Assembly (NCBI GenBank): GCA_035772735.1
Contig: JASDFA010000016.1
Location: 173,481,001-173,545,000, forward strand
From: Datura wrightii
Taxonomy: Eukaryota > Streptophyta > Magnoliopsida > Solanales > Solanaceae
Reading direction: 5' to 3'
DNA length: 64,000 nucleotides
The notes below the pieces were generated by a model, which was not told the origin of the DNA, searched no databases, and saw only the letters and a program-made list of their open reading frames with translations. Positions 42,601 through 55,128 of the stretch are shown here, piece by piece. The translations under genes were made by a program, and so were the position numbers. How positions within the stretch are numbered: the first letter of the stretch is position 1; each line of letters starts with the position of its first letter.

Positions 42601-43632
42601 AGTAGGTGAATCAATTTGGTTCATCGATAAGATACAGTCTAATAGAGTTAAACTCGTAGTTTTATTTCATAAACTTGGGGTGCATAATATTTCAATTATC
42701 CTGCATTTTAGGAATGATATTACAATTAATTCCAAATCAAATGTTCAAGCAATGGCAAGATAAACTATTTTTCTATTTTATTTCAAAATTGTTATCCCTT
42801 ATCCCACAAACCTAATGATCTCGGGGAATCTAAACTCATGCAATAACAATCTTTTCCTTCACTTGCATATTTACCAACAAAGTTGTCTTCATGTGACCTT
42901 TAGATCATCAATTCAAGCCATGAAAGTAGTCACTAATATTTATATTAGGGTAGTTAGGTTGTCTATATCACACCCCTTAGGACCCTACTATAGTAACAAC
43001 TGAATGATTTGGGCATTGGGATGCCCTTTTATGTTTTTTTAATGGTTAGATAATAATATATAAAATATTATAGCAAAGACTTACATGACTTATGGGTTTT
43101 CTATAGCAAGTCTTTGCTATTACATGACTTGTTTTTTTAAGAAAAACTTTGCAATTCAGAAAGCGGTTAGGATTCTTCAAAATAAGCACTAAAAATAAAA
43201 ATGAAATAGGGAAAGTACTTGCAGTTTACACAAATTTCTTTTTTTTTCAAAAATGTTAAGGTTGCTATTGTAAAAAAGTGGTTGGGAGTCATACTTAAGG
43301 TGATGACTTGCCCTAATTTTCACTATTCTCCATACTCCAATCAATGTTGTGATAATGCATTGAAGCCGCATCATCATATTGGGCACCCAAGTTACGCATT
43401 TTTTGGCTTAGTATGTTTTAGTGATTGACAAAATGATCTGGGCCAAAAGATTTGGGTTGGATCAAATAAATAACATGGAACAGATGCTAAACTAAATAAG
43501 CCAGGTATATTAGTTTCAGTTTTCATTCCCGAGTTTAACTGCTAGTAAAACTCTTTGAATGAAGTGGTCTGGGATAAGGACAAAGACTCAGAGAACTATG
43601 GGAGTCTTTTGAAAGATCTTTGATAATCTTTG
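42601..43632. other. AT-rich intergenic sequence with possible SINE tail
   Basis: No gene. About 42950-43035 reads TATCACACCCCTTAGGACCC, then GGGCATTGGGATGCCCTTTT and a T run. This resembles the 3' end of Au-type plant SINEs (CACCGGGCTGCCC then T run). A perfect 13-bp inverted repeat follows (43070-43082 and 43108-43120, ATAGCAAAGACTT and its complement, 25-base loop). Confidence 0.35.
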
Positions 43633-45167
43633 TGATGTGCTGTGGGTTTACAACACTTTTGACGCTTAAAACTGGAAAATAAGCATGCTTTCGGTGTGTT
43701 TATACAGATATGATGTACGTTTTCTTTCTTTTAGGGGAAATTAGGTGTTGGAGTTTTAATCTACAAATGAAGTGAAAAGACGCAAAAAAGAGTCATACTG
43801 AGAATCGTGGAAAAGTCCAGAAGATGATATTAAGGTAAATGCCAAGTTACGACTCGCGATACGGGCCCTTAACATTCAAGTACGATTCATACCAAGGTAG
43901 TCGTAGAAAACATCAAAAGAAGCTGAATTGGGTTAGTCTCTTGGTATGGTTAGCAACCACAGATCGTAATACCTATCTATGACTTGTACCAAGGAGTTGT
44001 GGTAAAGCTCAGAAGGATTGAGGATGTCAGAAATCTCAGATGCAGACCATGATAGGATTGTAGGACTCATAGGATCAATGTACGAGTCGTAACAATTTTC
44101 AACACTTGGCTGATATCAGAAGTTGCCAGACATTGTACGAGTAGAGGTATGACCCATACAATCATTGTACAAGTTGTAGGTGAAGGAAGCGACAATTTAT
44201 CACTTTCCTTGTTAATTTAGGAAAGATTTCTAATTATTTGTATAAACACTTTTCTAGGTTACTTTAGTTAGAGAAGAACAGAGTTCGATTCTTTTGATTA
44301 GTATTCAACTTTTGAGAATATTGAGAACAACTTTTGGAGAGTTTCTTTCATTGACTCTTCCATTTTTCTTGAATTATTCTTCATTGATCTTTTGCAATAA
44401 TCAAGTGGGTTTACTTTTCAATCATCAGTGTAAGTTCTAAATTATGTTTTCGTCAATGAATGCTAATTGTTTTCTTACAATCATGAGAGGCTAAAAATCT
44501 GCACAACTAGGATTGTGGGAACCATGGTGAATTAACAAACTAGAGTTTGCATAATGTGATTCTAAACCAGTACTAACGCTTGTATTATATTCTCTTCATC
44601 TTCAACGTTTCTTAACAGAGCGGAACATTAGGAATTGCTTGAATTGTCTACTTGCTTGAATCTAGAGAGGTAGAGATTAGAAAAAGAGAAGAACAACAAA
44701 GCCTTGAAATTTATGATTCACTATATGACTTGACCTCCAGTCGTAGGATAATTAATTTGGAACAAATTGATAACACTTAAAGTGAAATCACTCAAGAGAC
44801 CTAATCTGGAAATTGAGTATAGTCATCTAATAGGGACGAGCTAGTCATTGGGATGAACCTATGTTATCAGTTCTACAAGTCATGTATTGGGATAGATAAC
44901 AAGTGTAAAAACCGAAGTAGTTATGAAGTGATGGGGAACACTTCCCTAGTTAATTGCATCATCTTGATAACAATTCAATTGTCAATACTAATACGTTTTT
45001 ACTTCGTTATAAAACCCCTTTTAGGAAATAATAGACTTAAGAGCTTAAATATGAGCTTTATTCTATCTCTTGACCATATTCCCTATGAGATTGAACCCAA
45101 CTTAGTTGGGTTCTTTATTGACAACGTCCGCATCATACTTTGCATGAGTGTGATTTGAGCGTTATCA
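43633..45167 (+). mobile_element. Athila-like solo LTR with target duplication CTTTG
   Basis: Starts TGATGTGCTGTGG and ends GAGCGTTATCA, flanked by CTTTG at 43628-43632 and 45168-45172. 1,535 bp; same family as 30296-31929. It has ACGAGTCGTA motifs (for example 44081-44091) and a TATA box TATAAAC at 44241-44247. Internal frames are not genes. Confidence 0.92.
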
Positions 45168-45172
45168 CTTTG

Positions 45173-45955
45173 CACAAAATAAAACTCTTAAATGCTATGT
45201 AAGTCTAGTTGTGTGAAGCAAGAAGTTTATCTCCATCTCAAACACTACATCTTCTAGTACTTACCCTAAAAGTGCTTGTACTTACCAACTGCTTTAACTA
45301 TTTATTATAAATATATGGCCCTTTATTAAAGAGAATCATACAGCTATACTGAGCGAAATAGCAGAAATCAAACGATATAATGAAGATTAGTCTTAAATAT
45401 CTATCTGACCATTCAAGTGCAGAAGATGATATAAAGAACCACACTAAAGGACTTGTTTCATGATGTCTTCAATTTCATACTTTTGTATTAGGATTGTTAT
45501 TGAGTTTTACTTATTTTTAGCTTTCTTACAAGGCTATTTAGGTATTTTTCTAAGAAAAGATTAGCTTCAAGTTAGGATTAACTTGAAGGAGTTGAAACTT
45601 TGTTATTGATTGTTGTAAGTGGGATTAGAGTTAAATGTTTCAATTATTTTTTAATCAGAATTTAGCTACAATATAGTGATTGTAGGGACAAGAGATTAGA
45701 GGTAGTCTTTAGGTTGCAGGTATTTGTAATCTAAATTTTGTTGAGGCTCACAGTTTTAGTGAAGTTGGAAAAAAATCCTACATAGATATAGGTCGTGGTT
45801 TTCATCCTTGTTACTCAGGTTCTTTTGACGTAAAAATACGGTATTGCTACATTACTGTTCTTTACATTCCGCAAAGTAGTTTCAAGAAACAGAGAAAGTA
45901 GCCTAGTCTATCACTTGGGAGAAAATCTAGTATAACCCAATTCTGGCCCCTCTTG
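45173..45955 (+). repeat. Copia-like LTR debris, copy 2
   Basis: Matches 51800-52392 over about 590 bases (TTAGCTTCAAGTTAGG, AGGGACAAGAGATTAGAGGT, TTCTTTACATTCCGC, ATAACCCAATTC). Probably the right half of a Ty1/copia LTR. Confidence 0.55.
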
Positions 45956-46059
45956 TGTTATAAGGTTGTGTAAAAGTATCATTCATATCATTTGATTGTC
46001 TACCAAGTCCTATCATTGTTTGCTGTTGAACTGCACCCTTTGGAAAACCAATATTCAAG

Positions 46060-47330
46060 CTAGGCAGATATGTAGAATCTGCTAAGTGCGTCCGCTACTA
46101 CATTGGCCTTACCCAGATGGTAAAGCACACTCACATCGTAGTCCTTAACTAACTCTAACCACCTCCTTTGCCGAAGATTGAGATCCTTATGGGTAAACAC
46201 ATATTGTAAACTGTTATGGTATGTAAACACATCCACGTGGACCTCGTACAAATAATGTCTCCATATATTCAAGGAGAATACCACTGTGGCTAATTTAAGA
46301 TCATGGGTCGAGTACTTCTCATGAACTCTCAACTGTCTAGAGGAATATGCTATAACTTTTTCGTGCTTCATCAATACACACCTAATTGTGAACCTTGAAG
46401 AATCACAATACACCACGAACCCATCAGTACCGTCGGGTTAGGTTAACACTGGTGCTGAAGTAAGTCGAGCCTTCAGCTACTGAAAACTCCTCTCACAAGC
46501 CTCCGACCATTGGAATATGACCTTCTTTTGAGTCAATTTGGTCAAGGGTGCTGCAATAGATGAGAAACCTTCAATTAATCTCTGATAGTAGCCAGCTAAA
46601 CCCAAAAATCTCCGAATCACTAAAGGATTCACTGGTCTAGGCCAATTCTTCACCACTTCTATTTTCTGAGAGTCCACCTTTATGCCCTCACTTGATACCA
46701 CATGGCCCAAAAACGCCACTGAGTTCAACCAAAATTTGCACTTGCTGAATTTGGCATATAATTGGCGATCCTTGAGAGTCTGTAGCATTACTCTCAAATG
46801 CGCGGCATGCTCCTCCTAGCTCTGAGAGTACATCAGAATGTCATCAATAAACACAATCACGAACATATACAAGTATGGCTTGAATACCCTATTCATCAAG
46901 TCCTTAAAATCTACAGGAGCATTTGTCAGCCCAAAAGACATCACTACAAACTCATAATGACCATACCACGTCCTGAAGGCTGTCTTCGGGATGTCACTCT
47001 CCCAAACTCTGAGCTTATGGTGCCCAGATCTGAGATCTATCTTCGAAAAACAATTAGTACCTTGAAGTTGGTCAAATGAATCATCAATCCTGGGTAGAGG
47101 ATACCTGTTCTTGATGGTGACCTTGTTCAATTGCCGATAGTCATTGCACATCTGAAGAGAACCAACCTTCTTTCGGACAAATAGAACTGGTGCACCCCAT
47201 GAGACTTTCTTTGTTTGATGAAACCCTTATCCAAGAGATTCTTCAACTACTCCTTCAACTCGTTTTGCTCGGCTAGAGACATTCTGTGGGAGGAATACAT
47301 ATAGGTTATGTGTCGGGAAGAAGTCAATAC
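46060..47330 (-). pseudogene. pol: Del reverse transcriptase and RNase H (broken)
   Basis: The reverse transcriptase piece 46816-47151 has [16 protein letters not shown] and an intact FIDD. A stop at 46816 splits it from 46477-46797 ([25 protein letters not shown]). RNase H at 46060-46416 has CDSS in place of CDAS (aspartate kept) and TYH in place of TDH, losing one catalytic aspartate. VADALSR is kept at the left limit. The enzyme pair would not work. Confidence 0.87.
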
Positions 47331-47469
47331 CAAAATTAATTTTCCTCTCGGGAGGAACACCCGGTAAATCATCAGGGAATACTTATGGGTACTCACACAC
47401 TATCGAAACCGACTGGATAGTTAGGGTCTCGGACTCAACATCCTTAACCCTAACCAGATGATACACAAA

Positions 47470-47930
47470 ACCCTTGGAAATCATCTTCCTGGCCTAAATA
47501 TAGGAAATAAAATAACCTATAGGCACGACCAAACTACCCTTCCACTCTAAGACTGACTCACCCGAAAAATGGAACGCCACCACACAGGTTCTATAATTAA
47601 CCGAAGCATAACATGCATACAACCAATCCATGTTGAGAATAATGTCAAAGTTAGTCATGGCTAACTCTACAAGGTCTACGAATGTGACCTTATGCAATAC
47701 TGTGATCGGGCAACTTCTATACACTCGCCTAGCTATAGCCTAATCACTAACGGGTGTAGAGACTGAGAATGGTTCTGAAGAATTTTGGGACTGAATCCAA
47801 AGCTACAAGCAGTATAAGGTGTCACAAAAGACAAAGTAGCCTCTAGATCTAACAAAGCATAAGCATCAAGGTGAAACACTCGTAACATACCAGTAACCAC
47901 ATCCGGTGAAGTCTCCTATTCTTGATGGGT
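47470..47930 (-). pseudogene. pol: Del protease (active site lost)
   Basis: The N-terminal strand near 47830-47860 reads ALLDLEATLSFV where the family has LDPGA, so the active-site loop has changed from DPG to DLE. The second half, ELAMTNFDIILNMDWL, is open at 47494-47724. A frame change separates the halves. Confidence 0.75.
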
Positions 47931-48059
47931 CACAAGGGCATAGAACCTGTTCTGGAGCTGACCGCCAACTAAACTAGTAGAAGCGCCCTGCCGAGAGGGA
48001 CGTGCTGTTGGAATGGCTGAACTAGTGGGTGGTATACGGGCTGCGCCGCCCCCTGATCT

Positions 48060-49126
48060 GGCCGAAGGGCAATCCTTGAGTATGTGTCTGGGTTTGCTAC
48101 ACCCGAAACAAGCATTTGAGTTGACTAATCACCTCCCTGGGTGGTTCTTGCCGCATCTTGCATAGGTTGGGAAGGTGCGCTCTATCTGCATGCTACCGTG
48201 GCCCCTCGAATTTGCATCCCTACTTCTTTAATCACCTCGTGGTCTAGATGGTGCACTAGTTGATGATGGTGCTGGAGCAAAAGACCTGTAAAGAGTCTGC
48301 TGGCGATGTCCCCCCCGATCTAGGCTGAGAAGTCCCATGATTGTCTGTCCTGGACCTCTTCGCCTCCCTCTGCTATCAATACACCGCCTCCGTCTGCTGG
48401 GCATGTAACACTATGTGAAAAATCCATGTCCAGATGCAGCATGGCGATCCTACAGTCCTTATCCAGGTAGTCCACCACTCCATGTACAAATCGGCTCACC
48501 CGAGCCCTCTAGTCTACACTAACTCTGGTGCATACTTGGATACGCGGTTGAACTCCAGAGCATACTCCTGAACTGACATGTCCCCCTTCTTTCGATTTAT
48601 AAACTCGGTCGCCTTCAGTTCCCTCATCTCATGAGGGAAGAATCGATCAAGAAAGGCACCATGAAACTCTTCCCAATTGATATGGCCTGCTCCCACTGCC
48701 CTGCTATTCTTCCATTGTTTAAACCAAATATGTGCAACCCCTTGTGGGTGATAAGAGGCCAAGTCAACGCACTCCCCATTTTCCACCCCATGACCTGGGT
48801 GATCTTTAGAATCTAATCAATGAATTCATGCAGGTCCTCATCAGCTTTTAACCCAAGGAACTCTGGTGGGTTCATTCTCAGAAAATCTCTGACCTGAGTT
48901 GTTGTTGCATTCCCATTCTGAGGGAGATGCGCCACCACCTATTGATTGACCTGGGCGGTCAAAGCCTGTGCTAGCATCTGTATGGCTGCCCTTAATTCAG
49001 CATGGGCAGCCGGCCGTGGTGCATGCTCCTCATGGGCTGGTGGGGCCTATGGTGCCCCTCTCCGTTGTCGTTCTCGTGTCCATTTCCATTCTCATTCCTC
49101 CTACCATTAACTCTGCGAGGAGCCAT
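48060..49126 (-). pseudogene. gag: Del gag with intact zinc knuckle (broken frame)
   Basis: ATG at 49126-49124 begins MAPRRVNGRRNENGNGHEND. A stop after GRLPML (frame ends 48992) and further changes break it. Capsid core 48514-48786: GVAHIWFKQWKNSRAVGAGH, DRFFPHEMRELKATEF and KYAPELV. The zinc knuckle CFGCSKPRHILKDC at 48069-48110 (minus) is complete, the only complete one of this family in the window. Confidence 0.85.
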
Positions 49127-49319
49127 GATTCTGCAATCGTGATTAGCACTAGTTAGAAGGATAGGAAGACATTTCATCACACGACATAGATCATGAAAGG
49201 AGGGAACATTTCCTAAACATCTCGTAGCCTCTTCATCATAAGTGTGACATGCTTCACACCCATGAAAGAGACTCTACTCAACACGGATTTCAGACACCCT
49301 AGGACACTTCAAACCTATT

Positions 49320-49331
49320 GCTCTGATACCA
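49320..49331 (-). other. Primer binding site (tRNA-iMet), perfect
   Basis: Minus strand TGGTATCAGAGC, four bases from the LTR. Confidence 0.9.
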
Positions 49332-49335
49332 AGTT

Positions 49336-51465
49336 TGTCACGACCCGAACGTAGACCCCGATCGCAATGCAGGACAAGGAGCTCCGAGGGACTCCAAGTC
49401 GACCCATGGCATGAGCATACATCTAACTCAATGAATAAAGAGTAATACTCAATGTAACAACATAGCGGAAGCATAAAACATGACCACTTCATACATAAAA
49501 GATGAATACTACACATAGTCTGAAAGCCTTTAACATATCAGATGGTTTGATGAGACAACACCCCCAACTAACCCGACAACTCTAGAAAACTAAAGAAACA
49601 TACAGAAATCTAATAAACATGGTCCTCGGGAGATGAGGACTCACTGCGAGCGTAGGTTTATAACTCTGAAAGGCTGGATAAGAACGGGGCTGAGTTTGAG
49701 AGTCGGGGCTGTATCATGAAATGATACAACATAGAGTATGTGATTAGTACCTTGAATTTACCAAGTATGCAAAGCAAGTGAAAAGAACATTTAAAATACA
49801 TAAAAGTGCATAAGAGTAGGACAACATACTCATGACATGAATATCATAGTGTAATATAAGGCTTAAGATTTTCAAAGCATTCGTGAATTAACCGTATGCA
49901 TAATCCAAACAGAAAAGCTTTATTAAACATGACTTGAGCCAAGACCATATGAACATAACCATGCATAAATCATGAGGAACAAAGGGATATTCTTATAACC
50001 GACATATCCCACATGAGCACACATGGAGCCTAACCTATAAATCCCTAGTCGGGAGGGTGTTTGTACCTTGCCAAGGGTAGAATCGTGAAGGGCGTGAAAT
50101 CACAAATGAAAGGCCCATTTGGGAAAAAGGGTATAGTCACAAGGGAGGTCCCATCATGTCCTACGGTGGCACGTAGTTCTAAAATTCGGGGCAAAACCTA
50201 GGCCCTAAAACTATTCGGTGTTATATACTACTCCCAAAATATATATAGTGCTCATAGGATAATATACATGAGATTTATGGTCTAGTTAAATCATGATAAT
50301 CATAAGCATGCTTGTAAATACGTGAACTAGCCATGAGGGTAAGGCCCATGATTTGGCCAAAATCATAAATCGTAAATCATGAGGTTCGTACATACTTGTA
50401 AATCATGTATTTGCTTTTTAGATCATAAATTCGTAATGGGCATTTGGATAAATCCATATCATAACTCATAAATCATGATGGGTTTAAGAACATCAAAAAT
50501 AAGGGTAAGAATCATAACTTGATTCATCATAGAACATGCATAATTAGGCATAATTTAATAGAAATTGAAATCAGTAAATTTATAATTGAATTAATGGTAA
50601 AATCTAATCATGATTTATAAAATATGATGTAAAACATGAGAAGTAGTAACCCATAGATAGATCATTAGAATTTTGTAAGATTTAGGATAAAACCTCATAA
50701 GATTTATTTAAAAACAAAATTTCATAAAATAGGAAAGATTGGGCATGGGTGTGAATGAAAACACCCACTGATAACCTACATCCCTGATTATAGTTGATTC
50801 ATACTCTTTCCTGATTTCTCAAGAAGGATTTGAGAAGAATCGGGAGGGCTAAGGCTTGATCTCCTCTCTAACTCTCTCTAACTTGCATGCATGGGTTTTT
50901 TTGAAAAGGTTAGAATGACTTAACCTATCTTAATACACTCTAAAAATAACTTAAAATGACATAGTATAGGACCTTAGAGCATAGGAACGACAAGAATGCC
51001 TTTAACAATTTTGCAGAAAATAACTGCTTGTCACTCCCCATGAGGGACCTAATGACTCATTACTCAAGGCCACGACTCGTGGCATCATCCGTCATATGCA
51101 CTGCCCTAAATTTCAAATAATTTCCATCTTTTGACCATGACCCATCCCATGAATCGTGGTGACTGACCACGAGTCGTGGTGTCCTTCTGTGGTGTACACT
51201 GCCATCTCCATTCTCCTTTTCAGTCACCACTTCCCACGACTGACTCAACGAGTCGTGGGGTCTGACCACGACTCGTGGTAATGTCCGTGGGGACCTTAAA
51301 TCCCAAATTTCAAACTCACATCCTGAGTCTCACCATGAGTCATCTCACGAATCAGGGTCTATCCCCACGGGTCACATCACGACCCGTTCTTTGACCTGAT
51401 GCTAGATTTCAAATTTTCTCCATTTCAATTCTCGGGTTTGATCTTTGGGCTTCTGAGGTATAACA
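49336..51465 (-). repeat. Type-1 Del LTR (5' LTR of the half element)
   Basis: Starts TGTCACGACCCGAAC and ends GAGGTATAACA, 2,130 bp. U3 motifs ACCACGAGTCGTGGT (51166-51180) and ACCACGACTCGTGGT (51265-51279) are the same palindrome read with its centre base on either strand. No gene inside. Confidence 0.9.
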
Positions 51466-52392
51466 GTTTAGGATCACATACGATCATTTAGTTCGAAATA
51501 CATGTTGTAGACGCTCATATTTGAGGGATATTGGGAACCTTTGCACTACTTCAGGATGACAAATGTATAAAAAGGTTGGGGTTAGGAAGTAAACGTGGGT
51601 AGGCTAGGTATAATGTTGGTGCGGGTTATTTTAATATGGTTGGTTTAAATTCTATGACGTATCCCATTTAATATATGCCACGTGTAAAACATGTAAATCA
51701 AATCTTTGAGCCATTAAGAAATAATGGCATGGATAGGCACTTTGGGTCACGACAGTGACATAAATGAGCCCAACTATTAACGAATGACATGGATGAGCCT
51801 TTTCTGAAAGCATGATCACATATTTGAGCTATTTCCTTCTTAAATTTCTATCTAACCATTCAATTGTGGAGGCTGATACAAAAAATCTATACTTAAGAAC
51901 ATGTTTCATAGTATCTTCAATTCTAGCCTTTTGTATTATGATTTTATTGAGTTGTACCTATTTGCAGCTTTCTTAGAAGCATTATTTATGTATTTTTCTA
52001 CGGAAAAATTAGCTTCAAGTTAGGGGTGACTTGGACGGGTCGCAACTTTCCTCTTGATTATTGTAAGAGAGATTAGAGTTAACTTCTAGGTTTCAATTAT
52101 TTTGTAATCTAAATACAGGCAGTCTAGTGATTTTAGGGACAAGAGATTAGAGGTAGTCTCTTATATTGCAAGTGTTTATAACTAAATTTTGTTGAGTCTC
52201 ATAATATTGATGAAGTTTGGGACAAATATTGTAATGGTATAGGTTGTGATTTTCACCTTAGTGAGTCGAATGCTATCTATATAAATATATGGTCTTATTA
52301 CTTTACTGTACTTTACATTCCACGAAGTAGCCTCAATAACAAGATAAAGTAACTTGTTCCATCACTTATAAAAAATTTTGGTACAACCCAAT
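51466..52392 (+). repeat. Unassigned spacer and Copia-like LTR debris, copy 3
   Basis: 51800-52392 aligns with 45370-45955. 51466-51799 has no recognised origin apart from the near-repeated phrases AATGGCATGGATAGGC and AATGACATGGATGAGC. No gene. Confidence 0.5.
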
Positions 52393-54429
52393 TGTAACAT
52401 CCAAAAATTCCCTAAGACTAGACCCAAGACTAGTGAGTTGAGATATTTTAACGTCTCAGGCTTTCAGGCAAAGTCTGAAACCATTTTGGGTGTGTAGATA
52501 GACCCGAGCCTAGTGAATTCTAGGGAAATTAGGTGTTAATATCAATTCTCAAGTGTGATAAATACATTGGAGACAAATTAAGGTCATAAAGAACCTATAG
52601 CACAAAGTTGGATTGGGAGCCTTCTTACCGTTTAAGTTTTTGTATAAGTTCTTGCAAGGGTCAACTTCAAATGACCATGACTCCCTTTTTACAAAGTGGT
52701 TTTGCGTAATTCAGCACATCAAATTGAATCCCTTGGAGTCTTCTTTCCAATGCATCAAACCTCGCATCAATAGGAATTCGGAATAAAACGTTATGTGTAG
52801 TTTAGTAAAACTGCACCAAATCATAGAGTAATTTGTCAAGGGAGTCGTTAGGTCACACAACGAATCGTTAAGTAGAAAAAAATTGGTGAAAAACTCGAGT
52901 TCCAGAGAGTCCTAACGACTGGTTAAGTGACGCGTTAAGAGACATGATGAACCATTAAGTAGAGGCATCAAGAAAGATCAGAAACTTGGAAAATTTACCC
53001 AGTGATGAAAGATGGCACCTAACGACTCATTAAGAGGCCCAACAAGTCCTTAGGTCAGTTGTTGGGTCTAGCAGAATTATTTTTCCTATCAAATTATTAA
53101 GGGCATTCGTAATTTAAAAGTTAATAACTCCTAAACTACGTCGTTTTAAGCCTCCTAAAGGGGTGTATTTAGAGGTTTTGTTTAGCGTTAGCCCTCATTG
53201 CCTCAAAACATTTGTAGATTGAAGATTTCCTCTTTAGGAAGGAGCTAGGGTTCTTCATCGAAGTCTTTCAATTTCTTTTGGGTCTCCAAGACAAGTAAAG
53301 GAATCAATCAAACCATGTATGTAGGGCTATGAATAATGGATTTCTTCCATCCTCCCTCCCTTCCCAAGTTGAAATCATGATCCCCACCTCCTATGCCTAA
53401 TTTTCAAAAATCTAGGACTAACTTAATAGGGATGAATTCTCTCATGTCCTTCCATGAAATCAGTCTCCTTGAAATTCAATTTCTGTTTCTATGATTATGA
53501 TTACATGTTCCTTATCCAATCCCTCATGAATCTATAACATCAAGTCCCAAGCATGAATTTATGAACTTCTAGGGGTTTGACCCAAATTGATTGAAAACTC
53601 TATGATCCTCTTATGATTTCAAGCATTTTAAGATTCAAGCCATGAATTATGATTTTTGATGCATGTTTTCTACTATAATTCCTCATGAATCTATGATTTA
53701 CAAGATATGACGATTTTACCCCATTATATATGATTTTCACGAAATTCAAGTTTATGTATCATGGCCTATCTTTGACACTATTTTCTGGGCTAGCTCACGT
53801 ATGTTAACATATTATGAATTTCATGATTTAAACTAGCCATATAAACCCATGTTTCATGATTATAATATGAGCACTGTATATGTTTTGGGAGTAGTATTTA
53901 GCACTGAGTAGGTAGGGGTCCAACATATCTAGGTCTTTGAATTGCGTGCCAACATAACCATAATGGGGTCCTCCACGAGAGTGTCTTTCATGCCCGAATA
54001 GGCCCCTCAGGAGTGGTATCACCCTTTTTCATGGTTCTACCTCTGGCAAGTTATGACCACCCTTCCACTAGGGTTTTACAGGTCGAGCTCCATGTATGCT
54101 CACATGTGGTATGTCGGTTATAAGAATCTCCCGTTATTCCTTACTTTATATATATATATATATTCACGTTCATGACTCATGATTTTACGAATTATGATGA
54201 TCTATTTAAACTTATGCTTTATGAGGCTTTTACTTATGAATTTAGTCATGATCAGGTTTATATTATAATTTTGAAATGCCTTGAGACCTCATGTCCAGTT
54301 TATGATCAGAAACTCACATTTTATAATATTCTTCTCTTATAATCTCTTTTATACTACTTAACTAGCATGTTTTACTCACTTTACATACTCAGTACATTCA
54401 AAGTATTAACTGCATACTCTATGCTATAT
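52393..54429 (+). repeat. Plus-strand Del-type LTR, cut by the next element
   Basis: Starts TGTAACATCC. It has CTAACGACTCATTAAG-like motifs (52910-53060), AACTACGTCGTTTTAAG and CATACTCTATGCTAT, which aligns with 33515. It stops at 54429, where the element at 54430 is inserted; the remainder should lie beyond the window. Confidence 0.72.
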
Positions 54430-55089
54430 TGACATGACCCAAACATAGGCCTGGGTCGATACACGGGACAAGGAACCCGAGGGACTCCAAGTCGACCCAT
54501 GGCATGAACTTACATCTAACTCCATCAACTAAAGGGAAAACTTAACATAATAACATAGTGGAAGGTTTGCATAACATAACATGGAAAGAAAAATCAACAT
54601 AATACATGAAGAGTTGATTACTACTTACTGTCTGAAAGCCTATAAGTAATTGATGGGTTGATGGGACAACACCCCTAACTAACTTGATAAGTCTGAAAAC
54701 TGAAAGAATCACAATCTAATAGCAAATGTCCTCAGGAGATGAGGACTCACCACCAAGCTAGATGCTAACTCCAAAATTGGCTAATGAAAGGTCTGGGTCT
54801 TAAGATCGGAGCCTATATCATAAAACGATACAGCATAGAGTATGCAGTCAGTACGTAGAATGTACCGAGTATGAAAGGTAAGTAAAACCGCTCAATTAAG
54901 TAAAATCATTTAAGACGTGCATGATATAAAAACATAAACAAGATAAGAATTTGAGAGTAAGGCTTGCATGCTATTTTCTGAAATCGTGATCTGACATAAC
55001 TTAACATCATAATTGAATCGATTGACCCAAAGCTAAACTCTGATAATCATAAGTAAAACTGAACATTGGGTAAAACCTACTTTAGAACA

Positions 55090-55128
<39 letters not shown>

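Larger units (their letters stand above)
46050..51465 (-). mobile_element. Del/Tekay element, 5' half only
   Basis: 5' LTR (49336-51465), perfect primer site, gag, protease, reverse transcriptase and RNase H. It ends abruptly just after the RNase H motif ADALSRF near 46060. Integrase, chromodomain, polypurine tract and 3' LTR are missing, so a deletion removed the 3' half. Confidence 0.88.
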
